Shown here piece after piece: positions 9,696-23,000 of a DNA stretch of 64,000 nucleotides. Positions within the stretch are counted from its first letter, which is position 1. Each line of letters begins with the position of its first letter. Source of the stretch: Plumapathes pennacea. Its lineage: Eukaryota > Cnidaria > Anthozoa > Antipatharia > Myriopathidae. A program made the translations under genes and the position numbers. The DNA lies in assembly GCA_964036295.1 (NCBI GenBank), contig OZ038462.1, positions 1,371,501 to 1,435,500 on the forward strand, written 5' to 3'. The notes under the pieces are model-generated. The model was not told the origin of the DNA. It saw only the letters and a list, made by a program, of their open reading frames with translations, and searched no databases.

Positions 9696-12600
9696 GTTCG
9701 CTCGCAGTTGTGAAGTGTCGCCTGCTTTCACACGGAAATTGAGGCTGATAAACCACGGACGAGAACCAGTCACAGATCTGGATTGCACGTTTTACCTGCG
9801 TCTTATGCATTATTGATGTTCTTTGTTGTGTAAATGATTTCTTTGTGTTATTCAGAAGCAGATCCGGAAATGTGGTTGCTTTTCAGGGTTCACATTGTGT
9901 TCCCAGTCTTTCTCGACGGCGCTGAGTTACAGTCAGTAAATTTCCTGCCGAACACTTTCACTGTTGAACTGGAACAGAGCAGGATCCCGAAACAATTAAA
10001 TACTGCTCATTTTTTCTCAACAAGTATTCTTAAATATTTTATTTTTGCATCAATAGCAACTAAGCATTAATCTATTTCTGAGCACCACATAAACAAAACA
10101 GTTTTATCATCCGATGTTGATAGTTTCCCGCTGAAAGCTGACTTCCCCGGCAAAGTCAAGGCAGTATAGTTTCTAAAACAAACTCTGGTCTCCCTGATTT
10201 CCTTAATTATCGCGGAAAAGGATTGTTTGTCTCAAAATCTATCTGTTTGAGGATTATTGAATTAGGTGAAAGCTTGAGACACGGCAGGTGTTACGGGTAA
10301 GCTTTATTCTGATTGGATGATTGGGAATACGTATGTGGGCGCATGCGCAAGAGACTGAAAATTGTCTCAACATTTTAATTTGCGTGAGCCGTAAAACAAC
10401 CAACTGTCAAATGTCATTTGTCGGTCACTATCTCTTGTCCCTCTTCTTAATGAAAGCAAAGTAAACGAAAAACGTTTGAAAAGATAATAATTGAAACAAC
10501 AAATATTGTATAATCACAAGATAGATGCGTAATATGTTTTTTAATTGGAAACTGAGCCACTCACGGATTGACTAAAAGCATCGATTCTTTGGTCTGGAAT
10601 AGGGTAGTGTATTTTGGTCTTTGGTCAGAAATAGGGCGGAAGTTGCCTTCGGCTCTGATATGTGGAAAATTTTGGAACACAGGTCTTAAATTGGGTCGGA
10701 AATTCGTCTATTTTGGTCTCAAATAGAGTACTAAGGGTTTTGATAACCGGGCGGTACACTCCTACCCAAAATTATGAAGAGTTATCCAACCCCTCCCTCC
10801 GGGCTTCAGAAGCTGTCCAAGCGTTTTTTTCAAACTTGATGGTCAATATCCCGAGTTCGAAGCAGTTACTTCAGCTAGTGCATGCCAATAGATAGTGATT
10901 TTGGAAGGTTAACTTGAATCATTTGTGAAGTTTACAGAGAAGAGATACGACCGTTCACCTGTATTTTATTGCGACATGCATGTCCAATACCGCGGCTCGT
11001 AACGAATTGTAGAAGTGAGTTGTCCATCCGTACGGATCGTACGAATCGCATAATGAATTCACGAGTCGTGCGATACGTACGGATCGTCTAATGTCTTCAC
11101 GAGTCGTAAAGAAGAGCTGACGATTAGTGAATGTCATTAGGGACACTTAGACCTTTCATGATGAAGTTGAGCAGTGGCAATCCGTACGATACGTACGAGT
11201 TGTGTAATGTATTCACGAGTCAAAGAAAACTTGTCGATCCGTATGGATCGCATAATATGGAATGGTAGGTGTACGAATCATCTAATGCTTCACGAGTCAC
11301 AAAAAAGTTATGACGATTCGTGAATCTCATTGGAGGAAGTTTCACGATCCTACTTAAAACACTACGCGAAGTGCACAAGCATTATGACATCGTGCGCATG
11401 TGCATATAGGCGCGTTCAATTGGTCAGAATACGTCACGTGAATCATTCGGACAGACATTTCTGGTTTTCTAAAATCTGGTCTCTGTTGCGTTTGTTGTCG
11501 TCGTGCGCATGTGCATATGGAGGCGCTCAATTGGTCAGAATACATCACGTGAATCATCCGGACAGACACTTCCGGTTTTCTGAAAACGTGTCTCGTGATG
11601 CGTTTAGTATGCTGCCTACTTCGTCGGCAGCAGTAAATGTTCGGTTTGGAGGTATCAGAGACTCCGAAATTCCTGATTATAAGCCCATAATGGTTTCAAC
11701 AATGGCTTTTTTGTAGCGAAATCACGCGGGACGTATAAACCAATCGGCGTGTGCTAATTTTCGACAGATAAGAATATTGTTATTATAGACATCATTCAAC
11801 TTGCGATCTTAGACGAGTCTCCTTGGGCACTAGTATAATAAAATATGGTAACAGAAAATCCCTCCCGATTATCAGTCCCCACCACCTTAATATAATTTGA
11901 ACGGGCCAGCGTCCTCATTTCTCACTTAAACTGACTGGAAGAATGGTTTATTGTAGTAACCTTAACTGCGCTGACATTAAAGCTGATAGGGCTAATGAAT
12001 TTGGTTCCTGTATATGCACCCCCTGAAGCTTATTGGAATTTTACAATATCTACGGAAGGAGTGTGAGATTTTACGGTATGAGGTGTTTCCACGAGTTTCT
12101 AACTTTGAAATGAACTGCGACAGAATAATGTCAAAAGAATAATGATCCTAGCTCATTGTATATCAGTGGGAGAGGAAAGAGTGTATAAAATATTGGATAA
12201 TATACTTTAACGTTGCAAAATTGTAAAAAAAAAAAGATAAATTACAACTACACTAACGTGATTAAAGTACTTTCTTGTAGGAACTTCACATCATTTGCTG
12301 TGACTTCTGCTATGTTCACACAGGTTTAACTGAGTGTATACAAAACAAAAGTTTAGCGTGATCGAGTTTGAAACCTGTTTCGCTTTGAGATTACCCTGTG
12401 AGCAGAACCTACGTTTCTAGTGGGGAAGATTGAAGGAAGAAGGCTCTGCCAGAAAAATCGACATTCTCCGTTAAGCATGCGCGAACGCTGTATCACCAAA
12501 CCTGTCAGAGCCTCGTTTCAAAGAACACCGTGGGCACAAAAATAGTGAACCATTTACCGAACTGCACATGCGGGGCCCTCCTGACTTGTATGTCTGGTTT

Positions 12601-12838
12601 TCTGAGACAAAGAAACTGGTTTGACTCATCCAAATGTTTAGAAGAGCGGCTCACGCATGCTCAACAAATGAAGTCGAGGCCGTCGGCAGTTTCCAACGTT
12701 TACTCGATGGCTCTGCTAACATAGTACTTTGAAATACACGTAATTCAACACCACTAATTTGTTCTAAACCTGTAGGCGTGAGAGTAGGAAGTGGTCACAG
12801 ATTTAGTGAGATGGTAGCAAATGAAACCAAAACATACA
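9696..12838. other. bHLH 5' flank and intergenic DNA
   Basis: No coding exon is supported. The - strand ATGCATAAGACGCAG before GTAAAA at about 9795 could be a short upstream exon of the bHLH gene. The interval 10960-11330 contains several degenerate copies of a CGTACGGATCGTACGAATC / TCACGAGTCGTAAAG motif set. 11391-11585 holds a short direct duplication, listed separately. The 3' UTR of the large - strand gene ending at 12839 must also lie here. Confidence 0.45.
11391..11585. repeat. direct duplication, period 111 bp
   Basis: A block of about 85 bases running from CGTGCGCATGTGCATAT to GACAGACATTTCTGGTTTTCT is present at 11391 and again at 11502 with about 90% identity by eye. Each copy carries TGCGCATGTGCA, CAATTGGTCAGAATAC and TCACGTGAATCAT (an E-box/CACGTG). 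It is upstream of bHLH gene 1. Confidence 0.8.
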
Positions 12839-14038
12839 CTAGGCACTGAACTGCAAGATCCCTTTCAGGACTGCCTGGCACTGTCCTTCCCAAGAGTATT
12901 TCTCGTCATATTTCTGACACATGTCTTGGGCCTCAGCGAGACGAAGCTCTCTGTTGTTCTCTTTGACAGTCCTAATGCGATCACGCCAGTCCTCTACCCT
13001 ATTAGAAGTTACCACGCACATATTTCCGTAAGGCAACTTTGCCAGGGCTCTCGCAAGTCCAGAGTTATGGCAGATAAGGATGGACATACAAGCTGAGAGA
13101 GCCTGCAGGCCAATGAAACCAAAAGCCTCAGTTTTAGAGGGAAGGAAAGGTACAATCAGCAAATCTGCTTCAACGAACAGTTGGCAGCGTTTCTCTACGC
13201 TCTGAGGATGGGTCCGTACTTTGAGGTTCTTGCGAGAATTTTCGCACTCGAGGATCTGCGCCAATTCATTAGGATCATCCTTTGGAGCGCAAACAGCAAT
13301 CAACTCGCACTGCTTGTCCTGCAGCATTCCAACTGCTCTGGCTGGAATGCTGTGGATCCCTTTACAAGAAAATTCTTTAACAGAGGGATAAAAAGCAACC
13401 ACTCTGAATAACGTACTTTCAGCATACGACTGTGGATACATTTGGAACTCCCTGAATATGCCAGGAGTAAAGCCACGGACTGTCTTGTTACAATAAGTGA
13501 GCTGCCGTTCCAAGTCTGTGGCCACATCAGTCCCAATAGCAAAGGTCAAATCTGACTCTTTACAAAACTGAATTTCACTGTGGTTCTCATCTTCAGTGGA
13601 AGTACATGCAACGTGAATCCACCTGCTCTCGGCAAACTGTCTCTTTAGAATCGGAACCTGTCTTCCAACATCCTTACCATGCGCTACGATGTAATTTACA
13701 CCAACTAAACTTTCAGGAGGTAGATATACGTAGTCACAAGTTGGGAAACCATTCACACCGGTTATGCCATAAAGTTGGACACCTGATGCATTAGCGTTGG
13801 CCTGCATGTCGCTGTTGGTGTGAGCCACAAGACAAGAAACCTGAACCTCCTTACTCTTACTAAATTGCACTGCCATTTCCTTGGTGATGCTTGAAATTCC
13901 TTCATCGCAATTGGACCAGCCCCATGTCTTAGCCAGTAAGAGGAGATGGATTGTGCTCCTTGGAGACAATGGCTGCTCTGAGGAACTTCCATCACTGCGA
14001 CTGTGATCGTGACCATTTTCACTAGACTGAAATGGCCG
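12839..14038 (-). CDS. C-terminal GT4-type glycosyltransferase-fold exon of the composite gene
   Basis: This is a single 1200-nt exon (acceptor TTTTTTCCTGTAG; stop TAG at 12841-12839). After a Ser/His-rich lead (RPFQSSENGHDHSRS) it shows a GT-B N-half: TIHLLLLAKTWGWSNCDEGIS, VNYIVAHGKDVGRQVP, RWIHVACTSTEDE and ESDLTFAIGTDVA. The C-half has RVVAFYPSVKEF, CELIAVCAP, FVEADLLIVPFLPSKTEAFGFIGLQALSA and MSILICHNSGLARAL. GT4 enzymes carry EX7E here; this protein has E then seven residues then Q. There is no early in-frame ATG (the first is about 45 residues in) and no stop between the acceptor and the domain, which supports its being an internal exon. Group 1 glycosyltransferase domains fused to NACHT are reported in coral NLRs. 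Confidence 0.85.
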   Translation of the reverse strand, partial: RPFQSSENGHDHSRSDGSSSEQPLSPRSTIHLLLLAKTWGWSNCDEGISSITKEMAVQFSKSKEVQVSCLVAHTNSDMQANANASGVQLYGITGVNGFPTCDYVYLPPESLVGVNYIVAHGKDVGRQVPILKRQFAESRWIHVACTSTEDENHSEIQFCKESDLTFAIGTDVATDLERQLTYCNKTVRGFTPGIFREFQMYPQSYAESTLFRVVAFYPSVKEFSCKGIHSIPARAVGMLQDKQCELIAVCAPKDDPNELAQILECENSRKNLKVRTHPQSVEKRCQLFVEADLLIVPFLPSKTEAFGFIGLQALSACMSILICHNSGLARALAKLPYGNMCVVTSNRVEDWRDRIRTVKENNRELRLAEAQDMCQKYDEKYSWEGQCQAVLKGILQFSA

Positions 14039-17000
14039 CTACAGGAAAAAACAAACAAACAAACAAACAAAAAAAATGCAAGGACCCATTAATTTATTGA
14101 GCCCAAACCAACAGACAAGGCCCTCACGAAAAGCTACCTGAGAATAAGACGGTCCTCATAAAAACTTATCTTATAACTACATGATATTTTTGTCCGTGCT
14201 TTCTTTGATTAAGGTCATTACTCTTGATTAAACTGGATTTATTCCATTGTGATTATTATTTACTAGAAATACGATAATTAACAATTATCCCACGAAGGCT
14301 TGCCGAATATGGATTGATAAATAACCAACGAGGCGCCGTACAAACTTCTCTGTAGTGTGTGTACCACTCGACATACCGGACTCGACGTATCGCCGATCGA
14401 TCGACATCAAAATCTCCCCGTTTTTCGAACATGCGGCAGCTTCAGCCCGCCGGCTCAAATTTTCTTTCTGGACTAATTTCCGATTTCCAAAAGAACTGTG
14501 GTAATAAAAATAAGACGAAATGAATGGAGTACCGAAAGTGCTTCTGGGATCGTTTGGGGGGACGCGTGTATGAAAAGCATGGCGGTAGCAAGTCAAGGCC
14601 GCGCAATAAACTCTGATACTATCTTTACTGAGGGCAGTTAGAGATCTTATCACTCTTCCAACCTTATCCGCTATGTGTTTCATACACGCGTCCCCTCAAA
14701 ACGACCCCAGAAGCACTTTCGGTACTCCATTCATTCCCAGTCTTATTTTCAGTCTATCTCATTTCCAAAGTGACGAATATTTATACTTTCTTTCACTCGC
14801 TCGTGGCCGCCATCTTTGATTTCATTCATTGAGTGTGACGTCATAGAAGGGGCCTGGGAAAGAGCGTTACACACACGCGGTTGCTAAGCGTATTACTACA
14901 TAGAGCCAATTGTGCATAGGACCCAATACTAAAATCAAAGCAGCAAGGCAGCTGTAATCTCGCGAATTTGTAAAAAGTGCTTTTGTTTGCGGGAGTAGCT
15001 ATTTAATAGAACTGGCTCAATTCACCACTTTGTGGTGAACGCGGGCTTAAAAAGTGTTTTATAATAATTGAGAAAAAATAATTATCGACGCGGTTTTCAC
15101 AGGTCACGCAACCGCAGCACCCTCCAAAATAACAGATTGTACCTTTTTGACTCCAGAACTAAAAGGAGCATGCCTGAATTAGTCCAGATGCCAATTTTGG
15201 ATTGTCTGGGCTGCATTTTGGCGAAGCAGCGGCAATTTTTTTTTTTTGAGATTTGATAATTGTATGCGGCCGCCATGTTAGTCGAACTAGGAACACGAAA
15301 TGAAGCTGATCTGTGACTCAGCTTGATGTTTAGTTACTTCACATCTTTCGCAGTGCCAATTTTAAAATGTTTCGTGAAGGAAAACTTTATAATTCAGACA
15401 CAAGCACCGATTTTAGTCGGCCACGCGCGTGTCACACGGCTTTGGTGTCACGGTTGTATTCAAACGTCCATAGCTCCCGATAGATATTTTGTATCGACCG
15501 AGAATTTTGCTTAAGTCTTAAGGCATAATAGTCTTGAACATATCAATGTATTGGACTTATAGGATACGTAGATGGCTTTTTATGACGTCACATGCAAACC
15601 AAGAATTGAAATACCTGACTAATTTGGATACTGTATGAACTTGTAAACATTCACCGGAAATGGATATATTTGGCTTTTTTATAGTCGACATTCAATACCT
15701 TTTCGGCCTAGTATCTTCCAAGCCGTATTTACTGTCACTACAGAAATTTTGGCGGATACTAAACCAACGGCTTCAGATTTTTTTGCGATATATTAATAAC
15801 GCCATCGGTGCCACTGATTGTTTGACCTTCATGGCACCGCGCCAAAATGTCGCAATAACAACGCAAAACACAGCAGAGTGTAACACAACGGATATCAGAA
15901 ACAGTGGCCAAACAAACTTCGGAACGCATGACAACCTTCAAAATGAGAACACGTTCCAAACAAAAATATGGTCGCAACAACTACGACAACATCTTCCTTT
16001 TAAAACTGCGTTGTTCGACACACCTGTTACGCGACCTTCATCATGCCCAAATTTGGAAAACCGCAACTGCTTTATTTGGAAATCCATTGTTGACAACAGA
16101 GGGAACATGGAAGTAGGGAAGGCAAAGTGATTTTAATGCCTCGCAAAAATGAAACATTCTTACCCCGCCATGATTTTCAAAGGAAAATAGCAGTTCGACT
16201 TTAACGTTGGTTTCATCTGCTACAAGGAACTTGATCCTCTTTGTGTCATTACTTCCTTTAGAAATTGACACCTGAAATTGCTGGTAGTTCTTGCAAAAGC
16301 TTGGCCATAACTGTTTGGATTCGACGGTCTAATTTAAGAAAAAAGAACAGAAAAAAAAAACAAAAACAAAAAAATAAAACAAAACAAACAAACAAAAAAC
16401 AAGAACAACAGAAACAAAAATGACAACTCGGTTAAAACCAAGGTGAGCAGTACAATCCTTAAGTGACAACGAAAGTGCTGAGGTTGGCAGCTAATGATCA
16501 AACAATAATACTGTTGTAAACTTGTTATATTTCGAGATAAAACGTGCCTGAGTTTTCAGTATTGCTAGTAGTATTTTCAGGAACTATAATTTTTTGCGGT
16601 TTTCCAACCAGCAAAAACTAGTTTCCACAAAAATTGCCTTCTCGCCAAAACTGAAAACAAATAATATTCAGCACTCTCTTACTGTTGGCAATACTGTGCA
16701 ATCTTTTCAGCAACTTGTCTCGCAACGGTTGAAAGTTTTTCGTTGCAGTTGCGGAGGTGGGGTCTTACATTGTGCAACGCAGCCTCAGCAACTTGCAACA
16801 ATTTAAGTCGAGGAAAGTTGGGGAGAAATTGTGATTGGCGCACTGTAAATTCCATACGTCAACACGGCAGAATTTTAATAATCATAAGGAAGTGCACATG
16901 CGCTCTTGATCGCGCTAAGGCAAAAATTGTGAAACAAGTTGCTGGAGGGGTGTTACATTGTGCAACAGCGTTGCAAGTTGTTGCAACGCGTTGCGAAAAG

Positions 17001-20000
17001 TAGAACTGAGTTCTACTTCGTGCAACGTTGCGCGCAACAAAAAGACAAGTTATTGAAAAGATTGCAAAGTGTAACAGGGCCTTCGGCCTGTTTCAAACAT
17101 AAAACTTCACATGCGTCAAATATAATGTAAATTTGCTGAAACAATAGTTTTTGCTCATTTGCATTGTTTTCGACGCATGTGTAGTTTGACGTTTGAAGCA
17201 AGGCCCTGTTACACTGCAATTTTCTCAGCAACTTGTCTTGCAACAGCGTCGCGAGACAAGTTGCTGAAGAATTGCACAGTGTAACAGGGTTTGTGTCGCA
17301 ATTTTTTGTTATTGTTGCGCAACGCGCTGCACGAAGTAAAACTCAGTTCTAATTTTCGCAGTGCATTGCAGCAACTTTCAACGCCGTTGCACAATGTAAC
17401 AACCCCTCCAGCAACTTGCCTCGCAATTTTTGCCTTGGCGCGATCAAGAGCGCATGTGCACGTTTTTATAATTATTCAAATTCCGCCGTGTTGACGTCTA
17501 GAATTTACAGCGCGCCAATCACAATTTTTCCCCAGCTTTCCTCGAGATAAATGGTTGCAAGTTGCTGAGATCACGTTGCACAGTGTTACACCCCACCTCT
17601 GCAAATGTAATGATAATTTTTAACCGTTGCGAGACAAGTTGCTGAGAAAATTGCAGCAACTCTCCAAACGAATATTCGCTAAAATTGCCAGCGATACGGT
17701 GAAAAGGGCTTATGATAGATTTGTGAATTTTATGATTGTTCGTTGTATCAGTATTGTTTATTTTTGAAGACTAGATGAGGTAGAAAAGGCAAAAGTAAAG
17801 TAGAACTTTAATGAAACAACCGCTTTCCTCGAAGAAGGGCAACCTATGAAAGAATAAAATGATTGCAAATAACAAAGAATGCGGAGCGTATGTATGTTAA
17901 CCTAAGATTCAAATCAAACAAGCCAGGATTATTCTAAACAAGAAACAATATTAGTTTGGCGTTGCTACTTTTAACTACACAATGACCAAGAGATAAACTG
18001 CACTGGCCCCTCCAATTTTTACTTTAGTCCTGATAGAGCATCACGTTTATGTTCCATAACATACCCACTGCAAAGGTTCGATGTGCACATCCTGTTCTGT
18101 CCCGCTGCATTCAACTTTTACATTGACGTTTTCATCTCTCTCTACAAACAAAGTCTTCCCTCCATCTGCATAAGAAAGACCCTTTTCATGAAGACGAACT
18201 TCCAGCGCCTGTAAAATAAATATGGTGTAGTCAAATTAAGTTCCAATCAAATTGAGTTCTAAATCAAATGGTGTAACACGCATTTGTATAATCACTAGAG
18301 ATGTTTTGTTTTGTTTTGTTTTTTTCTACAAAATAGCCACTACAAAAAACTACGTCCTAATATTAGAACAGTACTGGCCCGACAAATGATAGTACTGAAA
18401 GAATCATCTCGTCTGTGTTTTGCTGCCATACCTTCACATTCACAAAATTATCCAGAATTTCAAAATACAAAATAGGGCTTTGCTGTACGGACCAGCTTTA
18501 CTAGGCCTGCGCGTAAAATAAAATGGTACGTGACAAAACAAAACTGATACCTCGATAACATGTGGAAGGTCATCACATATGGAGACGGCCACATCTGACT
18601 GGTTGTTTCTCGATGAACTTTTGTGTAAAAAACATGCCAACCTCTTAAGCGTTTTCTCTTTGCCATTTTCATCAAGAACACAACAGTAAGCTGAAAAATG
18701 CGAGCACTGAAAAGTTAACTCATCGTAGCTTAACCGGATTGACTCCACTTCACTCCACCCCTCGTGCATGCAACACATTAGGGTCACTTGTGGCCATTGC
18801 GATTCCGGTAAAACAGGGATTGGGCTCACAACCACAGGAAGTGAGACTGTTACTGGACACTCGAAGTTCAAGTTGCTGGGCTCAAGCCTCAGGACTGGAG
18901 AGACCAAAAGATCAGGCAAATCAGTGAAGGTTTCCAGGCTGATTTCGATCTCTGTGTCCTCTTCCAGTGCACCTGCTGGGATGCTCACAGTGCAGCCATA
19001 GTAAGACAGTTCTGCACCTTTACTTCCCACTACACATACCTTTGGTTGAAGAACAACTTCAGGTAGGACATGACCTGTGTAGCAATAAAATGAAACTTAC
19101 GAAACTTACGTATTAATATATATTAATATTTATTGCGTTCGACGAAGGAGAACGCAACCCTAATCTCCACTGGTGTGGGTTCCATGGAGTCGATGGGATA
19201 TCTGTCACGTGCTTTCGACCAGCGCGAAGAATCGATATTTTTTGGGTAGTCGGACGGTGTGCAAAATCTGCGCCATTTTGAATAGTTACTATGCGCGGTG
19301 TGTCGTACGAGTGACTCAGTGATCACACTGAGGTCTATCAAAGGCAAATACAGCTACTTTTCATTAAAAGAAGCCAATATCTGGGATAATGAGGGCAGCA
19401 CGACAGCAAGAATTCCACAGAAAAATGTAACTTGACTCGCGGTTGCCGTATTTCAGTTTCTGCATTAAAACCGGGTTAAAGTAAACTCAGTATACAACCG
19501 ACACTTTCCTAATGTTACAGATACTTATCTGGAAGAAATATACGGCTTTGTGGAGACAGGTGTCGTGGTGACTCAATCGCAAGCCACAGGATGGTCGAAT
19601 TGCGAAACTCGTGTGCAACTCAACTTTATTTCCGACGAAAGTATTAATCACATTTGATCATGTATTACACTTCCCATATATCTTCAAAGAATGGAAAAAA
19701 GAAGTAGAAAAGAAAGAAAGAAGTTTCGGTTTAATGTTGCTTGGCCGGGGTTTAAATCAGTACCGTGCGGTCTTCCTGCTGGTCACTTCCGGTTTCAGAC
19801 GAAACCCACGAGCTTTTCAAGATCGTTATGGGGAAAAGCATTTTAGAGCAAAAACAACCCCAGGCAAAGAGAAGTTGAACGCACTTGACTACTTTCAGAT
19901 TACTACTAGTATATTGTATATGCGAAGAATCACCGCTTGCTTTCGTGAGAATATCGTAATCGGGTTTTGCTTTCATTCCTGATTGGCCAAGGATACGTCC

Positions 20001-23000
20001 AAACTTGTTTGGGCCAATCGCAATATCAAGCTCAAAGCAACAGTCAAACGATCATTACTTTCGATAGTCATCCGATGTCGTTTTTGAACATACATGGGGC
20101 TTTAAAGAGGCGGTACCTGGATATATTTCACGCTAAATGAATTCCAAGCTCAAGCAATAAAAGCATGCCAAATTCCAAGAGTTCAAATGCGCTTTCATGC
20201 AGCTTTGCTTTGTTTCAACTTATAATAATTCGCCAAAATTGATGGCTTTTTGCGAATTTCATACTTCTTATAACAAAAATAGAATTGGATATTAGGCACA
20301 ATAATATATCATGTTTCAAGCTACCCCGTGATGTGTATATATTTGTCGCCGTAAAGGTGGTGTAAGCCGACCATTCCAACGTTAGCCCTTTGACCTTTAC
20401 CCTTTCACTTCCACGAGTAAAAGGGTAAACTTAAACAATCTTCACGGCAACAAATCAAGTCATTTCATGCACCTGAAATTTGCCTGTGCAAGTACGAACT
20501 CTTTCTGCTTCGTGGTCTGGGTTTCGGCGCTGGAGGATCTAGAAGGGAGTACACTTGTTGTCAGTCTTCAAGTGACAGAGTAACACACAGATGTGTAGAC
20601 CACTGACAGATAGATAGAGTAGACACCGCGGAAATACGTTGACGTCACTTCCGTTGGTCAGCGTTCGTCACCATTATTATGTAACTTGGTATTCTTAACT
20701 CGACGTAAAATTTCACCTCGTGTGCCAGCCCCGTTTTTTCTTCTGAACAACTTATGTAGAAAATGCATTGAAATAACTTATACTTGAGTATTGACTCTTA
20801 GGTAATAAATTCCTTGGCCCAAGTCTTGAGGATTTATGAGTTCAAACTGAACCACAAAATCTCCACTTAAATCTACAGTTTTGTGCAATGACCGCTGACT
20901 AAAAAGTAACGTGACTGCGCGGCCGAAATACGTACGGTATTTCCGCGGTGTCAATAGAGTCCACAAAAGTTCGTTACCTTTCCCCGTTTCCCTTGGGAGG
21001 GGTGGGGGTGGTCTCTCCAATGTCGTACTTTCTCTCGGTGCCCGTGAAACAGTTGGAGGGCGGTTCTGTATCAATAACAAACCAGATATTTTACTGCTAT
21101 TTCAACTATCAGAAACTATAAGAAAGTGAAATGACACTAAAGCGTCTATGTATTATTTCAGTTGAGCCTCTCTACAACGACCGCCGTTGGGTGGCCGTTG
21201 GATCAACCATACTAGTTTGCCTATAGGTGTATCGCAGGAAAAACAAGCGATCAACACTTTGTTTAGTGCGACGTTGTAAAAAGAAAACGGCTATAGAGTT
21301 TTCTGTCTGTCTGTCTGTCTGTCGATCACGGACCATTTACTGTATAGCACTTGTCCTGTGTTTTACATACCTCATCACGTGATTCCAAGCGTAAACCTGG
21401 AAAGAATAAATGATACCAGGTATATTGTAAAAAGCGCTCTCTTCTTTTCTTACAGCCAGACCAGGTCTTTGTGTGCTAATTTTCTTTCTGCTGTTATTTC
21501 TACCCATTTAATCAAGCCAATTTCCCTTTGGCTCACCCAAAGTGAATAATTGTTAAATAGTTTATTCTCTTCAAAAAGCATTATTATGAAAATTCCCATA
21601 GTTACATTTGTAACTGTATCAATATCTCTGGGCTTGTTGGTTTAATGTACTATTTGAGATGACAGTGAACCAAAGCCAATCACAAAGGCTATAAAAAACA
21701 TTTTCATCAAATCCAAGGCCAAAAGAAATTTATGTTTGTTTTCAAACTGAAGAAGAAAACAATTAGCAGTGCGAAGAAACGTCATCACCACTTGTTTGTT
21801 TGCGTGAGATTATCGCAATCGGGTTTTGCTTTCATTCCTGATTGGCCAAGGATGCGTCCAAACTATTTTGGACAAATCGCAAAGCTTATCAAGCGCAAAA
21901 CCAAAGCAATCACACGATCATAACTTTCGATAGTCATCCGAAAACAGCTTTATAACCGAATTCAAGACAACTTACCCCCTTCACTTTGACGCCTTGGAAA
22001 TAACGGGGGTGGAAGAGCGGGATCCCTTTCTTTTCTCGCATCTCCCAGAAATAATGTCGCCTTTGAACGTACATGGGGCCTTGAAGAGGCGGTGCCTGGA
22101 TGAAGAGACAGGCATTAGAATTCTCTACTTACAATCAACTGTATACATTTTTAAATTGAATTTTAAAATGTCTCATTCTTAAAGTATGACAGACATACCT
22201 GGAAACTAAAGCACTTTATAAAATATCTATGATGCTACGCGCGTTCGGATTGGCTAAATAACTGTGTAAGATGAGAGTATATTACACGCTGACGTGATAC
22301 GTAATGTATTAATTATTTTATATAACAAATATATGACGCTTTCCCGTGTCGGCGGCGGTCTCGTGTTCTCCCAACTTCCCGCGTGTTTAGATGAGGCATG
22401 GGAACGCGTTATATATTTCTCAAGTATTATACAAGTGGAACCGTTACCTTCCCCAGTTTCCCTTGGGAGGGGTGGGGGTGGTCTCTCCAATGTCGTACTT
22501 TCTCTCGGTGCCCGTGAAACAGTTGGAGGGCGGTTCTGTATCACAATAATAAACCAGATATTTTACTGCTATTTCAACTCTCAGAAACTATATAAGAAAG
22601 TGAAATGACACTAAAGCGTCTATGTATTATTTCAGTTGAGCCTCTCTACAACGACCACCGTTGGGATAGAGTTTAGTGGCCGTTGGATCAACCATACTAG
22701 TTTGCCTATAGTTTATCGCAGGAAAAACAAGCGATCAACACTTTGTTTAGTGCGACGTTGTAAAAAGAAAACGGCTATAGAGTTTTCGATCACGGACCAT
22801 TTACCATATAGCACTTGTTGTCGTGTTTGTTTTACATACCTCATCACGTGATTCCAAGCGCAAATCTGGAAAGAATAAGTGATACCAGGTATATTGTAAA
22901 AAGCGCTCTCTTCTTTTCTTACAACCAGACCAAGTTAGTCTTTGTGTACTAATTTTCTTTCTGCTGTTATTTCTACCCAATTAATCAAGCCAATTTCCCT

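Noticed and set aside
9696-9788. Longer N terminus for bHLH gene 1 starting at 9788
   Set aside because: The codon at 9788 is GTG, not ATG, and a TAA lies just upstream; the first ATG is at 9695.
11330-11716. 128-codon + frame
   Set aside because: Its length comes from the 111-bp duplication; the repeated CAYRxVQLVRI peptide mirrors the DNA repeat.
14285-14683. 132-codon - frame in the composite-gene intron
   Set aside because: It covers the left arm and loop of a foldback element, with no domain and no matching splice sites.
15660-16130. 156-codon + frame
   Set aside because: Composition resembles random AT-rich translation, it has no domain, and it lies opposite an intron of the composite gene.
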